From assembly GCA_945878975.1 (NCBI GenBank), contig CAMCUM010000014.1, positions 1 to 56,941 on the forward strand: 56,941 nt of DNA, given 5' to 3'. The translations under genes and the position numbers were made by a program. This document shows positions 1 to 8,361 of the stretch, piece after piece. The DNA comes from Legionella genomosp. 1. GTDB lineage: Bacteria > Pseudomonadota > Gammaproteobacteria > Legionellales > Legionellaceae. The notes beneath the pieces are model-generated. The model ran no database searches. It saw only the letters and a program-made list of their open reading frames with translations, and had not been told where the DNA came from. Position 1 is the stretch's first letter. Each line of letters opens with the position of its first letter.

Positions 1-90
1 CGTTAGAATCGTTATATTACGAGTTTGTTCTTATTTATCAATTGAATGAGCAATTAAATTGGCTCAGTTGTAATTTGACCATCTCCTGGA

Positions 91-111
91 TGCCGCGGAC
101 AAGCCGCGGCA
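91..111. repeat. Short perfect hairpin within a GC-rich repeat fragment
   Basis: An 8-bp perfect inverted repeat (TGCCGCGG / CCGCGGCA) surrounds a 5-base loop. The surrounding stretch of about 75-145 is more GC-rich than its neighbours and ends at the repeat that truncates the yafQ toxin remnant. It looks like part of a dispersed intergenic repeat that inserted into yafQ. The hairpin is seen directly; calling it part of a mobile repeat is inference. Confidence 0.5.
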
Positions 112-124
112 CGTAGGCGTCGGG

Positions 125-145
125 GATGAATTGTAAACAGGCCCT
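125..145 (-). repeat. Dispersed repeat, copy 1 (diverged), at the yafQ breakpoint
   Basis: On the minus strand this is a two-mismatch copy of a motif whose core is GGGTCTGTTGACAATTCATC. Exact copies lie at 16248-16268 and 43218-43238 on the plus strand, and a shorter copy is at 31260-31275. Homology of the upstream ORF to YafQ toxins stops exactly where this motif begins, so the repeat probably marks the edge of an inserted element or a deletion junction. Confidence 0.6.
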
Positions 146-252
146 AGTATTTCAATGATATTGTCGAGTAATTTTCTATTCTTGCCTTGCTTTGTAATGT
201 TTTTTAAGTCTTTCTTAAATTTAGTACTTGTGGCGATTTTTAGTTTAGTCAT
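146..252 (-). pseudogene. yafQ: Truncated YafQ/RelE-family toxin remnant
   Basis: About 35 codons from ATG 252 resemble the N-terminus of YafQ-type mRNA interferases (TKLKIATSTKFKKDLK, then a basic helix). YafQ is normally about 90 residues with its catalytic His/Asp residues in the C-terminal half, which is missing here. The frame runs into a dispersed repeat at 145 and ends at 64 in unrelated sequence. The start overlaps the dinJ stop by 8 bases, the usual antitoxin-toxin arrangement. The product should be inactive as an RNase, leaving the antitoxin orphaned. A TTG at 258 is an alternative start; ATG 252 is preferred. Confidence 0.7.
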
Positions 253-505
253 TGTCAATTTCGTCCCACAAGTCCTTCATGGATTCATAGGTTTTTGTTT
301 TTCCTGAATCAAGTTCTTTCATTGCTGACAGGGTATCCTCATTAGGCAATTTAAGCTCAAAAGGTATTCCCCTAACGTGGACTATTTGAGCATAAAACGC
401 ATTAATTGCTTGAGAGGTATTCAGCCCTAGTTTATGTAATATTTCTTCAGCGTCATGTTTTAAAGCCGGATCGATTCTAGCGTGGATTGATGCTGCTCTG
501 CTCAT
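245..505 (-). CDS. dinJ: DinJ/RelB-family antitoxin
   Basis: This 86-residue protein has the DinJ/RelB layout. An N-terminal ribbon-helix-helix (SRAASIHARIDPALKHDAEEIL, with GLNTSQAINAFYAQI following) is the DNA-binding and dimerisation part. The acidic C-terminal tail would wrap the YafQ toxin. Such antitoxins neutralise the toxin and repress their own promoter. A GAGG ribosome site lies about 10 bases before the ATG and a good sigma-70 promoter lies upstream. The downstream toxin gene is truncated, so this is now an orphan antitoxin that could still bind its operator. Family assignment is strong; present function is inference. Confidence 0.9.
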   Translation of the reverse strand: MSRAASIHARIDPALKHDAEEILHKLGLNTSQAINAFYAQIVHVRGIPFELKLPNEDTLSAMKELDSGKTKTYESMKDLWDEIDND

Positions 506-535
506 AGTAAGATGACCTCAATTATTCGTGCTTTT

Positions 536-564
536 ATTGTAGCGCATTAGCAACACGCATTCAA
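536..564 (-). promoter_or_regulatory. Predicted sigma-70 promoter of dinJ
   Basis: Reading the minus strand, TTGAAT (-35, 559-564) and TACAAT (-10, 536-541) are separated by exactly 17 bases, close to the sigma-70 consensus. The -10 box lies about 30 bases upstream of the dinJ start codon. DinJ-type antitoxins normally autorepress at such a promoter, but I do not see a clear operator palindrome. Confidence 0.5.
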
Positions 565-697
565 TGTCTTATTGTCACAAGTCGTTGAGGGAGTATCTAT
601 TAGAGCGCTCAATGTAGTTTAGGAACAAGAACTAGCATAGTGATAATTGCGAGTAGCTTTTCGTTTTAATGATTGTCACGCCCCAATGTTCTGGAGT

Positions 698-723
698 GAG
701 GGGGCTGCACCCCCTCTTTATTA
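698..723. terminator. GC-rich hairpin with T-rich tail
   Basis: A 7-bp perfect stem (GAGGGGG / CCCCCTC) with a 5-base loop is followed on the plus strand by TTTATTATT. It sits directly after the stop codon of the minus-strand GTPase gene. The T-rich side faces the plus strand, so as a classical intrinsic terminator it points away from the gene. It may still form an end structure for the GTPase mRNA. Confidence 0.4.
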
Positions 724-1968
724 TTAAACAACTAAACTAGGAGTTTCTGCAGCTTGAGTGTTCACCGCTGCTTTCTGGCCTGCTCGAAATACACCGAAAC
801 CGATTGCCAATACTGCCAGACTCGGACCTGCCATCAGCATACCTGCAGCTGCCGTTGTGCTGAGATTTAAACTTGCAGCAATCGTCATAAGACTGGTTGA
901 GGTACTGGCACCCAATAAACCGCCAATTCCCACAACAATATGATTCATCAGCGCGATCAATGCGGCGGCGCTTACTATATTCACCACCACTAAGGCGATG
1001 TAAATCAGGCCAATCACTGCAGTTAAGATCATTGCGATACCAGCCATGCGTAATGCAAATGAGTATCCACTTGCGGGAGCAGGTGGCGGCGGAGGAGGGG
1101 TCAGTGTAGCCGATTGTGTTTGGATCTGTTTTGGATTAAGAGATTTGGGTTTGCGCTCATCCAGATACGCACGACGATCTGGGGACAATGATTGTCTTGT
1201 CGGGTTTTGTGGATTTAGTATTTTACTAGAATGAGACACACTTCTTTTCGTTTGTGAGTCTCGGGGGTCATGTGCACTTAGTGTTCTTGTAGATTTTTTG
1301 TCGAGTAGTGTACTTGGATTATCATATTGTTGATGTTGTTGACTTGTTCTTGCAGCGTGCTGTTCTAAAGCGTAGCTAGAAAGGCCAACTACTGATGTAC
1401 TATCATCATAATATGACTGGCCATCAAAACATGAACCGCCATGAACAGACTGCTGTTTCTGTAGCTGTGAACTTCTATTCGGTAGTCTAGTTGATTTGCT
1501 AAGTAATGTCTGCAAGGTAGCGGGGGCTTCATCTTTCAAAGATATGGCGAAGTAATCTGCACCTAAGTCATGTGCATATACTTTAGCTTCATTATCGAGG
1601 TTTCTATCTATCCCGTTCTCACATAAATCAACATGTGTAGCAATCAATGAAAATTTAGCCTCTGCGTGAAATTCAAAATCTGTTATATACTTTTTTAGAT
1701 CCTCCAATCCTTGAGGATCATTCGCATTAAAAACGAGATAAATTTGATCGGCTGTATTAAAATATTTTTTAAATGCTGTCAGGTCAGTATCGGGTGGTAC
1801 ATCCCGATAAATAATCTTCCGTTTATCTGAGAGCTTCTGTGGTACAGATTTAACAGCAGGGGTACTTCTAATTCTGGGATCGAAGGGCTTGCCTTGTAAT
1901 CGATTAATAAGTTGAGATTTTCCGGCCAGTGCAGGTCCAAGGAGCAGGATTTCATGTTGTTCTTGCAT
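724..1968 (-). CDS. Ras-like small GTPase domain protein with proline-rich linker and C-terminal membrane segments
   Basis: The protein is 414 residues from the ATG at 1968, chosen because AATGAGGTAG just upstream is a good ribosome site; upstream in-frame ATGs lack one. Residues 1-150 resemble a small GTPase: P-loop GPALAGKS at 11-18, a possible switch-I Thr36, a THVD G4 motif at 111-114 and an ISLK G5 motif near 142. The G3 motif is degenerate (RDVPPD instead of DxxG), so hydrolysis may be impaired. A Ser/Gln-rich low-complexity linker follows, then a proline run, then about 90 hydrophobic residues likely to form two to four membrane helices. Ras-like domains on long orphan proteins occur among effectors of intracellular Legionellales. 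It is divergent from the TPR gene at 2196. The fold is well supported; the host-directed role is inference. Confidence 0.7.
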   Translation of the reverse strand: MQEQHEILLLGPALAGKSQLINRLQGKPFDPRIRSTPAVKSVPQKLSDKRKIIYRDVPPDTDLTAFKKYFNTADQIYLVFNANDPQGLEDLKKYITDFEFHAEAKFSLIATHVDLCENGIDRNLDNEAKVYAHDLGADYFAISLKDEAPATLQTLLSKSTRLPNRSSQLQKQQSVHGGSCFDGQSYYDDSTSVVGLSSYALEQHAARTSQQHQQYDNPSTLLDKKSTRTLSAHDPRDSQTKRSVSHSSKILNPQNPTRQSLSPDRRAYLDERKPKSLNPKQIQTQSATLTPPPPPPAPASGYSFALRMAGIAMILTAVIGLIYIALVVVNIVSAAALIALMNHIVVGIGGLLGASTSTSLMTIAASLNLSTTAAAGMLMAGPSLAVLAIGFGVFRAGQKAAVNTQAAETPSLVV

Positions 1969-2080
1969 ATCTACCTCATTATTACTCTTATATTTAATAT
2001 TAATAAAGTGGCACACGGTAATCATTTTTTTTCTTATAATCAAGCATTTTACTAAAAATTATTATTACTGTGTGATATAT

Positions 2081-2094
2081 TATTGCGCGCAATA
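2081..2094. promoter_or_regulatory. 14-bp perfect palindrome between divergent genes (candidate operator)
   Basis: TATTGCGCGCAATA is perfectly self-complementary and lies in the 227-base gap between the start codons of the divergent GTPase (1968) and TPR (2196) genes. The surroundings are AT-rich. Position and symmetry suit a dimeric regulator controlling both genes. I cannot name the regulator. Confidence 0.4.
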
Positions 2095-2195
2095 TAAAAA
2101 AAATGGTAACTTGACGCGAAGGTTTGCTTACAATCCAGATGGATTATCAACAGACCGAGTCGAAAGGCAAAAATATTCAGATAATAGGAAAATAA

Positions 2196-3704
2196 ATGGA
2201 ATCAAGACGTGACAGATATAATGATGAAACCAGGTCACAACACTCTATAGGCCGTAGGTCCGTAGGGACTGCGAATACAGCCCGGTCAGCACTAGATTTA
2301 GATAGAGCTTTAACGCAGGTTTACAGCCAATACGGTGGTAATGATGCACAAAATGAAGAGATTGCTGCAACATTATATGAAGCAGGCCTAGCAAATTATG
2401 AAGAAAAAAACTTTTCCAAAGCACCTGACCATTTTGCATTAGCATTGAGTATGTATAGTGCCTTGCAAGCGGAGTCTTCGGAGGAAGATTTGTTTGAAAC
2501 GGAGATTGCTAACATACACAAAATGCTAGGTATGGTATATTTAGCACGCCAAGAGCTTCACAAAGTACGCCACAATTATCAAAAAGCCAGCAAAGAGCTT
2601 ATGAAAGCACGCGATAATTTTGAAGAAGCGCTGACTAAAAAAAGCGAAATTTATGGCGAGACGACCAATACTGATCTTGCTGAATTGAGACGTTACTTAG
2701 GATTAACTTATATCACAGACACTAGCAGTACCGAAGACATGGAATTTGCTATCTTTCATTTAGCAGAGGCTTTAACAGATTTCAAAACCATCTATGGTGA
2801 GGACGCAGTGCACGTTGATATTGCTGATACTTATTGGCATTTGGGCTGTACCTATCAACAACAAAAGAATTACGATCGGGCAAGAGCACAATTTACTGCC
2901 GCGTTAGGGATGTTTCAAGAGGTTTATTCGGATCCTAATCACGTTAAAATTGCTGAAGCATATTATAAAATTGGTTGCACATATCTAGCTGTTGGCAATT
3001 ATGACAAAGCTATTTCTAGTTTTAGCCAATCACTTGATATTTATACAGAGATTCGTGAAACCAACCTTACAATCGATCTAAATTATGTCGAACTATGCTT
3101 TCATTTAGGAAAAACATATGTTGTGTTAGGTGATTTTGAGTCAGCAAAACCTCATTTAGACACCGCTTTGCTCTCGTATCAAGCTCTTTATTTGATCAGC
3201 CAACCCAATCATCCTTCACTTCAAGCTGTTCTGGAAGCTGTGGCAGAAAATGACAAAAAAAGATCAGAGCAATTTGATGCTGCTCATATGCCATCTGGTG
3301 GCAGAGCACGTGAAGAAATAGCGCAAACCACGATGTTACCTGAAGCTTCGGTAAATCCGACTGGCCTGAGTTTAAAATCGGAGGCGAAGCAGCAGGGTTC
3401 CATGAAAATGGTGAGTCATACAGAGAGTAAACAAGAACGCCCACCATCCTCTCTTTCAAGCTCTAAATTCGGCGTTTTTGCTTCAGCCCCACCAGCACCG
3501 ACCAATAGTAAGAAAGCCCCGACAGTACGTGAAATAAAAGCTATTTATGTGAGCAAAGCTGGGTTTTTTCTTAATGCAAGTACCTCAATCTTCGTAACTG
3601 AAAATCTAGAAGAGACAATACAAGCGTTGAGAGCAAGAGCTGGCAAAGGTAAACGTGGTGCTTCTTATGCCACACTCGAACATTTTGGTTATAGTTTAAA
3701 TTAA
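2196..3704 (+). CDS. Tetratricopeptide-repeat protein (kinesin-light-chain-like)
   Basis: This 502-residue protein has about six tandem TPR units of roughly 42 residues in residues 55-340. Examples are the stretches around ATLYEAGLANYEEKNFSKA, DTYWHLGCTYQQQKNYDRA, EAYYKIGCTYLAVGNYDKA and ELCFHLGKTYVVLGDFESA. Spacing and the repeated LG.TY pattern resemble kinesin light chain/NPHP3-type TPRs, which act as protein-protein scaffolds. The N-terminus is charged and low in complexity, residues 340-440 are a disordered Ser/Pro/Lys-rich linker, and about 60 C-terminal residues form a separate basic segment. There is no signal peptide. It is transcribed away from the membrane-tailed GTPase, so the two may act together. 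The repeat fold is clear; the partner is unknown. Confidence 0.8.
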   Translation: MESRRDRYNDETRSQHSIGRRSVGTANTARSALDLDRALTQVYSQYGGNDAQNEEIAATLYEAGLANYEEKNFSKAPDHFALALSMYSALQAESSEEDLFETEIANIHKMLGMVYLARQELHKVRHNYQKASKELMKARDNFEEALTKKSEIYGETTNTDLAELRRYLGLTYITDTSSTEDMEFAIFHLAEALTDFKTIYGEDAVHVDIADTYWHLGCTYQQQKNYDRARAQFTAALGMFQEVYSDPNHVKIAEAYYKIGCTYLAVGNYDKAISSFSQSLDIYTEIRETNLTIDLNYVELCFHLGKTYVVLGDFESAKPHLDTALLSYQALYLISQPNHPSLQAVLEAVAENDKKRSEQFDAAHMPSGGRAREEIAQTTMLPEASVNPTGLSLKSEAKQQGSMKMVSHTESKQERPPSSLSSSKFGVFASAPPAPTNSKKAPTVREIKAIYVSKAGFFLNASTSIFVTENLEETIQALRARAGKGKRGASYATLEHFGYSLN

Positions 3705-3789
3705 CCACGATAACTCGATTTTAGCCATTATCCCCTCATAATTTGGGGCATGAAAGCATGCTCAGAAATTAGGTGGGGTGGGCAAAGAA

Positions 3790-3882
3790 GCAGAGCGACG
3801 TGCCGACCAGTTCGAAGTAATAAATAGACAAACTTGTTATGTTGTATATTTTGTCTTCGAACTGGTGGGCATGCTGCGCTGC
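3790..3882. repeat. Long imperfect inverted repeat (MITE-like) between convergent genes
   Basis: Two 28-base arms (3790-3817 and 3855-3882) are complementary at all but a few positions; the innermost 11 bases (ACCAGTTCGAA and its complement) are perfect. The loop is AT-rich and 37 bases long. It lies between the convergent TPR and nadA genes. A weaker hairpin (CCCC..GGGG) is at 3732-3748. There is no T-tract, so a miniature transposable element or large 3' hairpin fits better than an intrinsic terminator. Confidence 0.6.
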
Positions 3883-3915
3883 ATCCAGGCTACCATTCTT
3901 CAGTGATGACAGACC

Positions 3916-5259
3916 CTAAGTATTTTCTGTGATTTCAATCATTTTTTGTAATGCCTTTTTAGCATTCTCAATGACCCAGTTTTGGTCTTGGCTCTGCAGG
4001 CGTTGGCGAAGGCCGGTGAATTCAGAGACCATATCTCCCGCGCGGATGTTGTTGTAGTCCATGGTTTTGCCTTGACGCAGGAGGTCGACTAGGCCAATTA
4101 AATGGGGGGGATCGTTGCGAGACATGGTGGCGCAGCCGCAACCGACGCCCATACGCTCTGAATCTTGAGGTGCTTCGGCTAAATTGACGACTTCGATGCC
4201 CAATGGTCGACAGTATTGCTTTAAGTTTTCTACCATATGATTTTCAGTGCCGATAGCATAACGTTGGGTTTGCGCGCGGTCATGGACGACATAATCCCAA
4301 ATAAAGGCGGTCGATCCGGCATGTTCTACGCTTTTGATCACTTCCAGACGGCACTCAGGGTGCGCAATGGTGGTATAGCCTTGTTGTTGCCAATACTCAC
4401 ACATTTTTGCCTGAAAATGAGTATGCACCGCACATTCACTGCCGAATAATACCAATTCAGCACGATCGAATTGAGCGATGGTGGCTGTGTCTTGCTGTTC
4501 TAAACTATATTGTGCACCAGCAGTCCCGCCTGGCCAGTAAGCCAGATTTTGAATACCAAGCCAATGCGCCACATTTTCTCCCATATGCTGATCTGGGATG
4601 AATAAGATTTTTTTCTTTTGTTCACGGGCCCATTGCATGATTTTTTTGACATTAGAGCTGGTACAAACCGCACCACCTTGCGCGCCGGTCATGGCTTTGA
4701 CTCGTCCGGAGGTGTTCATATAGCAAACAGGTAAAACGTTTTCTTGACCATAACGGGCATTCATATCTAGGATGGCAGGCTCCACCATGAAATCCTTGGC
4801 TAAGATTTCCATCGTACAGCCAGAGCGCGGATTGGTGATATAGACCTGCTGGGTATCATGCGCCAGAATTCGAATCGATTCTGCCATGAAATGGACAGCA
4901 GACTCGATGATGACTGATTTTTCTGGATGACGTGCTGCCATTAATGCTAATTGATAAGAGTCACCGACTTGCCCGCCAAATTGCTCTACCAAACGAACAA
5001 TATCGCCTCCCATATAGTAGTGTGCCAATAGGAGCAATTGATCGCCAAAATGCGCTTTGGCTTTTTGCATATACGGGGTCATCCATGCGAGCACGGTGGT
5101 TAATTTCCGGTCCGGTAGAGCTTGGTACTCTTCTGCATACGGTATAAATTCGGATTGATACCAATCTAATGGATAATCAGATTGACAGATGGTCATATCA
5201 GATGTGATCCGGTGCATCGTGGTGGGCGGGGTATAATCTGTGCTAGATTGAAACATCAT
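3916..5259 (-). CDS. nadA: Quinolinate synthase NadA (long form)
   Basis: NadA condenses iminoaspartate from NadB with dihydroxyacetone phosphate to make quinolinate for NAD, using a [4Fe-4S] cluster. The 447 residues contain family motifs: LLLAHYYMGGDIVRL (about 76-90), VHFMAESIRIL (122-132), SGCTMEIL with Cys148, GGAVCTSSN with Cys199, and a late GCGCATMSRN segment with Cys374/376. These are the three expected cluster-ligand regions. It is about 100 residues longer than E. coli NadA, with extra N-terminal and late segments. It starts 9 bases after nadB in a purB-nadB-nadA operon. The two consecutive ATGs at 5259 and 5256 are equally possible starts. Confidence 0.93.
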   Translation of the reverse strand: MMFQSSTDYTPPTTMHRITSDMTICQSDYPLDWYQSEFIPYAEEYQALPDRKLTTVLAWMTPYMQKAKAHFGDQLLLLAHYYMGGDIVRLVEQFGGQVGDSYQLALMAARHPEKSVIIESAVHFMAESIRILAHDTQQVYITNPRSGCTMEILAKDFMVEPAILDMNARYGQENVLPVCYMNTSGRVKAMTGAQGGAVCTSSNVKKIMQWAREQKKKILFIPDQHMGENVAHWLGIQNLAYWPGGTAGAQYSLEQQDTATIAQFDRAELVLFGSECAVHTHFQAKMCEYWQQQGYTTIAHPECRLEVIKSVEHAGSTAFIWDYVVHDRAQTQRYAIGTENHMVENLKQYCRPLGIEVVNLAEAPQDSERMGVGCGCATMSRNDPPHLIGLVDLLRQGKTMDYNNIRAGDMVSEFTGLRQRLQSQDQNWVIENAKKALQKMIEITENT

Positions 5260-5268
5260 AAGTCTTCT

Positions 5269-6918
5269 CTAGGTAAAAAAAGCATGAAGTGGGGTACTCA
5301 TTTGCGCTATGCTTTCGCGTGCTTGCGCTTGTTTGTGGGGAAAATCTTCACGATAATGCCCACCTCTTGATTCGCGTCGCGATAACGCAGCGCTGACAAT
5401 TAATTCGGCATTTAGAATGATATTACGCAATTCGATAAAATCTCGGGTAATTCGGTGTTTCCAATAATACTCTTCAATGATGGTGCGGCGTTGGCTCACT
5501 AAGCGTAATAAATCTTGCAGCCCGGCTTCGGTGCGTACTATGCCAGCATACGAGGTCATTTCACCGCGCAACCCTAACCAATGAGCGTTGATTTGGCTGG
5601 CGCGGCGTGGATTGTTTTCATTGCCAGACTGCCAATTTGAAATAGGGCGCGCGAGATCGATAGGGGTTGTGATATCTTGGACCGAGGCCACTGCCGCGTA
5701 AGACGCCATGACGACTGCTTCCAGTAAAGAATTAGAAGCCAGACGATTGGCGCCATGTAAACCAGTAAAAGCGACTTCACCAATCGCATATAAGCGTTTC
5801 AAATCCGTGCGGCCATGGAGATCCGTTAAGATGCCGCCACATTGATAATGCGCTGCTGGGACAACAGGAATCAAGTCTTGGCTCATATCGATCCCGATGC
5901 TCAACAATGTCTGAAAAATTTGTGGGAAGCGTTTTTCTAAAAAAGCACGGGGTTGATGGCGAATATCTAAATAGACAAAATTGTGTTCGCTTTGTTCGAT
6001 TTCAGTGAAAATGGCGCGTGCCACGACATCGCGGGTTGCGAGTTCTTGTTGTTCAGGCGCATAACGCGACATAAATCTTTCTTCTGTATGGGGATGGCGC
6101 AGGATGGCGCCTTCTCCGCGGACTGCTTCGGAAATCAGAAAATTATGAATGCTGTGATGATAGAGCAAAGTGGGGTGAAATTGATAAAATTCCATATTAC
6201 CAACGCGTGCGCCGGCACGGTAAGCCATGGCGACGCCATCTCCAGTCGCCACCATGGGATTGGTGGTAAACCGATAGGTTTTCCCCGCGCCACCGGTAGC
6301 CAACACGACACACCGCGCTAAGATGGTATGAATTTTTTGGGTACTGGATTCTAAAACATAAGCACCCAATACTTCGCCTTGCGTGCTCACGCAATGGGGA
6401 TGGTAGTGCGTGATCAAATTTACTGCAATATGGTCTTCAAACAAAGTCACTTGCGGATGTTGTTTGATAAAGGCGAGCAAAAGGGTAATGAAGGTTGCAC
6501 CTGTTTTATCGCCACAATGATAAATTCTACGATGCGAATGCCCACCTTCTTGCGCCAAATTATAACCAGATGCTGTTTTTTGAAAAGGAATCGTATACGC
6601 TTCGAGCTGTGCAATGGCAGCGGGGCCTTGGCGAATAATCGATTCAACAGCGGGTTTGTAGCACAAACCATCTCCAGCACGGAGCGTGTCTGCCACATGC
6701 GAGGCGATAGAATCATCTTCTAACGCAACTGCGGCGATGCCACCTTGTGCATACCAGCTGTTGCATTCTTCAGCAGCGATTTTACTCAATACTGCGATGT
6801 TAATCTTAGGATGACGTTCTAATAATTGAGCGCAATAATGTAGTCCGGCTAATCCAGAACCGATGACTAAGACATCATAGTCTAAAGCTCGTCCTTGTTG
6901 TGAAGGTCTTTTATTCAT
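5269..6918 (-). CDS. nadB: L-aspartate oxidase NadB
   Basis: NadB is a flavoprotein that oxidises L-aspartate to iminoaspartate, the first step of de novo NAD synthesis. The 549-residue protein has an N-terminal FAD dinucleotide fold (VIGSGLAGLHYCAQLL), the ECNSWYAQGGIAA segment, the HSHRRIYHCGDKTG motif and a C-terminal FAD-binding segment ending in GLHGANRLASNSLLEAVV. These are typical of the NadB/succinate dehydrogenase flavoprotein family, and the length matches NadB. It overlaps the purB stop by 4 bases (ATGA) and lies 9 bases before nadA, so translational coupling is likely and its unstable product can pass directly to NadA. Confidence 0.95.
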   Translation of the reverse strand: MNKRPSQQGRALDYDVLVIGSGLAGLHYCAQLLERHPKINIAVLSKIAAEECNSWYAQGGIAAVALEDDSIASHVADTLRAGDGLCYKPAVESIIRQGPAAIAQLEAYTIPFQKTASGYNLAQEGGHSHRRIYHCGDKTGATFITLLLAFIKQHPQVTLFEDHIAVNLITHYHPHCVSTQGEVLGAYVLESSTQKIHTILARCVVLATGGAGKTYRFTTNPMVATGDGVAMAYRAGARVGNMEFYQFHPTLLYHHSIHNFLISEAVRGEGAILRHPHTEERFMSRYAPEQQELATRDVVARAIFTEIEQSEHNFVYLDIRHQPRAFLEKRFPQIFQTLLSIGIDMSQDLIPVVPAAHYQCGGILTDLHGRTDLKRLYAIGEVAFTGLHGANRLASNSLLEAVVMASYAAVASVQDITTPIDLARPISNWQSGNENNPRRASQINAHWLGLRGEMTSYAGIVRTEAGLQDLLRLVSQRRTIIEEYYWKHRITRDFIELRNIILNAELIVSAALSRRESRGGHYREDFPHKQAQARESIAQMSTPLHAFFT

Positions 6919-8285
6919 GAAAACGCTTTCACTAAGGTTTGTGCCAATCCGGTATATTGGCTGGGGGTCAGATGAAGCAGGCGTTCCTTCTCTTCCTGCG
7001 GAATGTTTAACTGCTGGATGAAGGTGGTCAATTTTGCTTGATCAATTCCTTGCCCGCGTGTCAAATCTTTCATTTGCTCATAAGCTCTGGGAATATGATA
7101 ACGTCGCATAACGGTTTGGATCGCTTCGGCAATCACATTCCAATTGGCATCCAAATCGGCCTGTAAGGCTGGTTGGTTGATTTGTAATTTGTCATTACCT
7201 TGAGCAATCGATTGATAAGCGATAAGGGCATAAGCAAATGCTACACCCAGATTACGCATGACGGTAGAATCTGACAAATCGCGTTGGAGTCGTGAGCGCG
7301 GCAATTTTTCTGCGAAATGCTGAAACAACGTATTGGCTAAGCCCAAATTGCCTTCCGCATTTTCAAAATCAATAGGATTGACTTTGTGTGGCATAGTGGA
7401 GGAGCCAACTTCTTCGGCAATGGTTTTTTGCTTGAAATAGCCCAAAGAAATGTAATGCCAGATATCACAAGTATAATCTAAGAGAATGGTATTGATTCGG
7501 ATCATCAAATGAGAAATCTCCGCAATACCATCATGTGGTTCAATTTGCGTGGTATACGGATTAAATGACAAACCTAATGACGTAATAAATTGGGTACAAT
7601 GCTTGCGCCAATCAATTTCTGGATAAGCGATAATATGCGCATTATAATTTCCCACTGCGCCGTTGCATTTTGCCGAAATCAGGATCTCTACTAATTGTTG
7701 CATGGGACGCTTTAACCGCGCTGAAAAATTAATAAGTTCTTTGCCCATAGTGGTGGGGGTAGCTGGTTGACCATGCGTACGCGCTAACATTGGTAAATCG
7801 CCATACTGTTTCCCCAAGAGCGTTATCCCGCCGACAATTTCTGCCAAAGTAGGTTGAATCACTTTGGCGATGGCTTCTTTGACCATCAGTGCATAGGCAA
7901 CATTGTTAATATCTTCGGACGTACATGCGAAATGAATAAAAGGGCATAAATCACTGACCAGAGCGGAATGCTCTAATTTTTCTCTGAGATAATATTCGAT
8001 GGCTTTGACATCGTGATTGGTTTGTTTTTCAAAGGCTTTGACTTTCAAAGCTTCATGTTCATCAAATTGCTTGAGAATATTGTTCAAAAATGCGCGTGCT
8101 GCATTGCTTAAAGGAGGTACTTCGGTCATCAGTTCATTATTAGCCAAAGATTCTAACCAACGAATTTCAACCATTAAACGATAATAAATGAAAGCATATT
8201 CAGAAAAAAACGAGCTCAATGCCATAGTTTTTTTCAAATAACGCCCATCAATAGGGCAGATAGCATTTAAAGCAGAAAGGCTCAT
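6915..8285 (-). CDS. purB: Adenylosuccinate lyase
   Basis: PurB cleaves SAICAR and adenylosuccinate, releasing fumarate in purine synthesis. I use the ATG at 8285 (456 residues) because MSLSALNAICPIDGRY aligns with the usual PurB N-terminus (E. coli has MELSSLTAVSPVDGRY); the frame is open upstream to 8351. The fumarate-lyase signature SSTMPHKVNPIDFENAEGN is present, with the TSEDINN and ARTHGQPATPTT motifs. It overlaps nadB by 4 bases, coupling purine and NAD synthesis in one operon. The fumarate released is also the electron acceptor that NadB can use, which makes the pairing chemically sensible (inference). Confidence 0.95.
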   Translation of the reverse strand: MSLSALNAICPIDGRYLKKTMALSSFFSEYAFIYYRLMVEIRWLESLANNELMTEVPPLSNAARAFLNNILKQFDEHEALKVKAFEKQTNHDVKAIEYYLREKLEHSALVSDLCPFIHFACTSEDINNVAYALMVKEAIAKVIQPTLAEIVGGITLLGKQYGDLPMLARTHGQPATPTTMGKELINFSARLKRPMQQLVEILISAKCNGAVGNYNAHIIAYPEIDWRKHCTQFITSLGLSFNPYTTQIEPHDGIAEISHLMIRINTILLDYTCDIWHYISLGYFKQKTIAEEVGSSTMPHKVNPIDFENAEGNLGLANTLFQHFAEKLPRSRLQRDLSDSTVMRNLGVAFAYALIAYQSIAQGNDKLQINQPALQADLDANWNVIAEAIQTVMRRYHIPRAYEQMKDLTRGQGIDQAKLTTFIQQLNIPQEEKERLLHLTPSQYTGLAQTLVKAFS

Positions 8286-8361
8286 GGCGACATCTCGATG
8301 ATACACAGTGAAAATGATTGTGATTCTAACAAGACTGGGGGCTGTTGACAAATGAGCATGA

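Noticed and set aside
1990-2010. Possible PmrA-type TTAATATT site upstream of the GTPase gene
   Set aside because: Only one half-like match in very AT-rich sequence; a direct repeat with correct spacing is absent.
8286-8351. N-terminal extension of PurB
   Set aside because: The extra 22 residues do not match PurB N-termini, while MSLSALNAICPIDGRY does.
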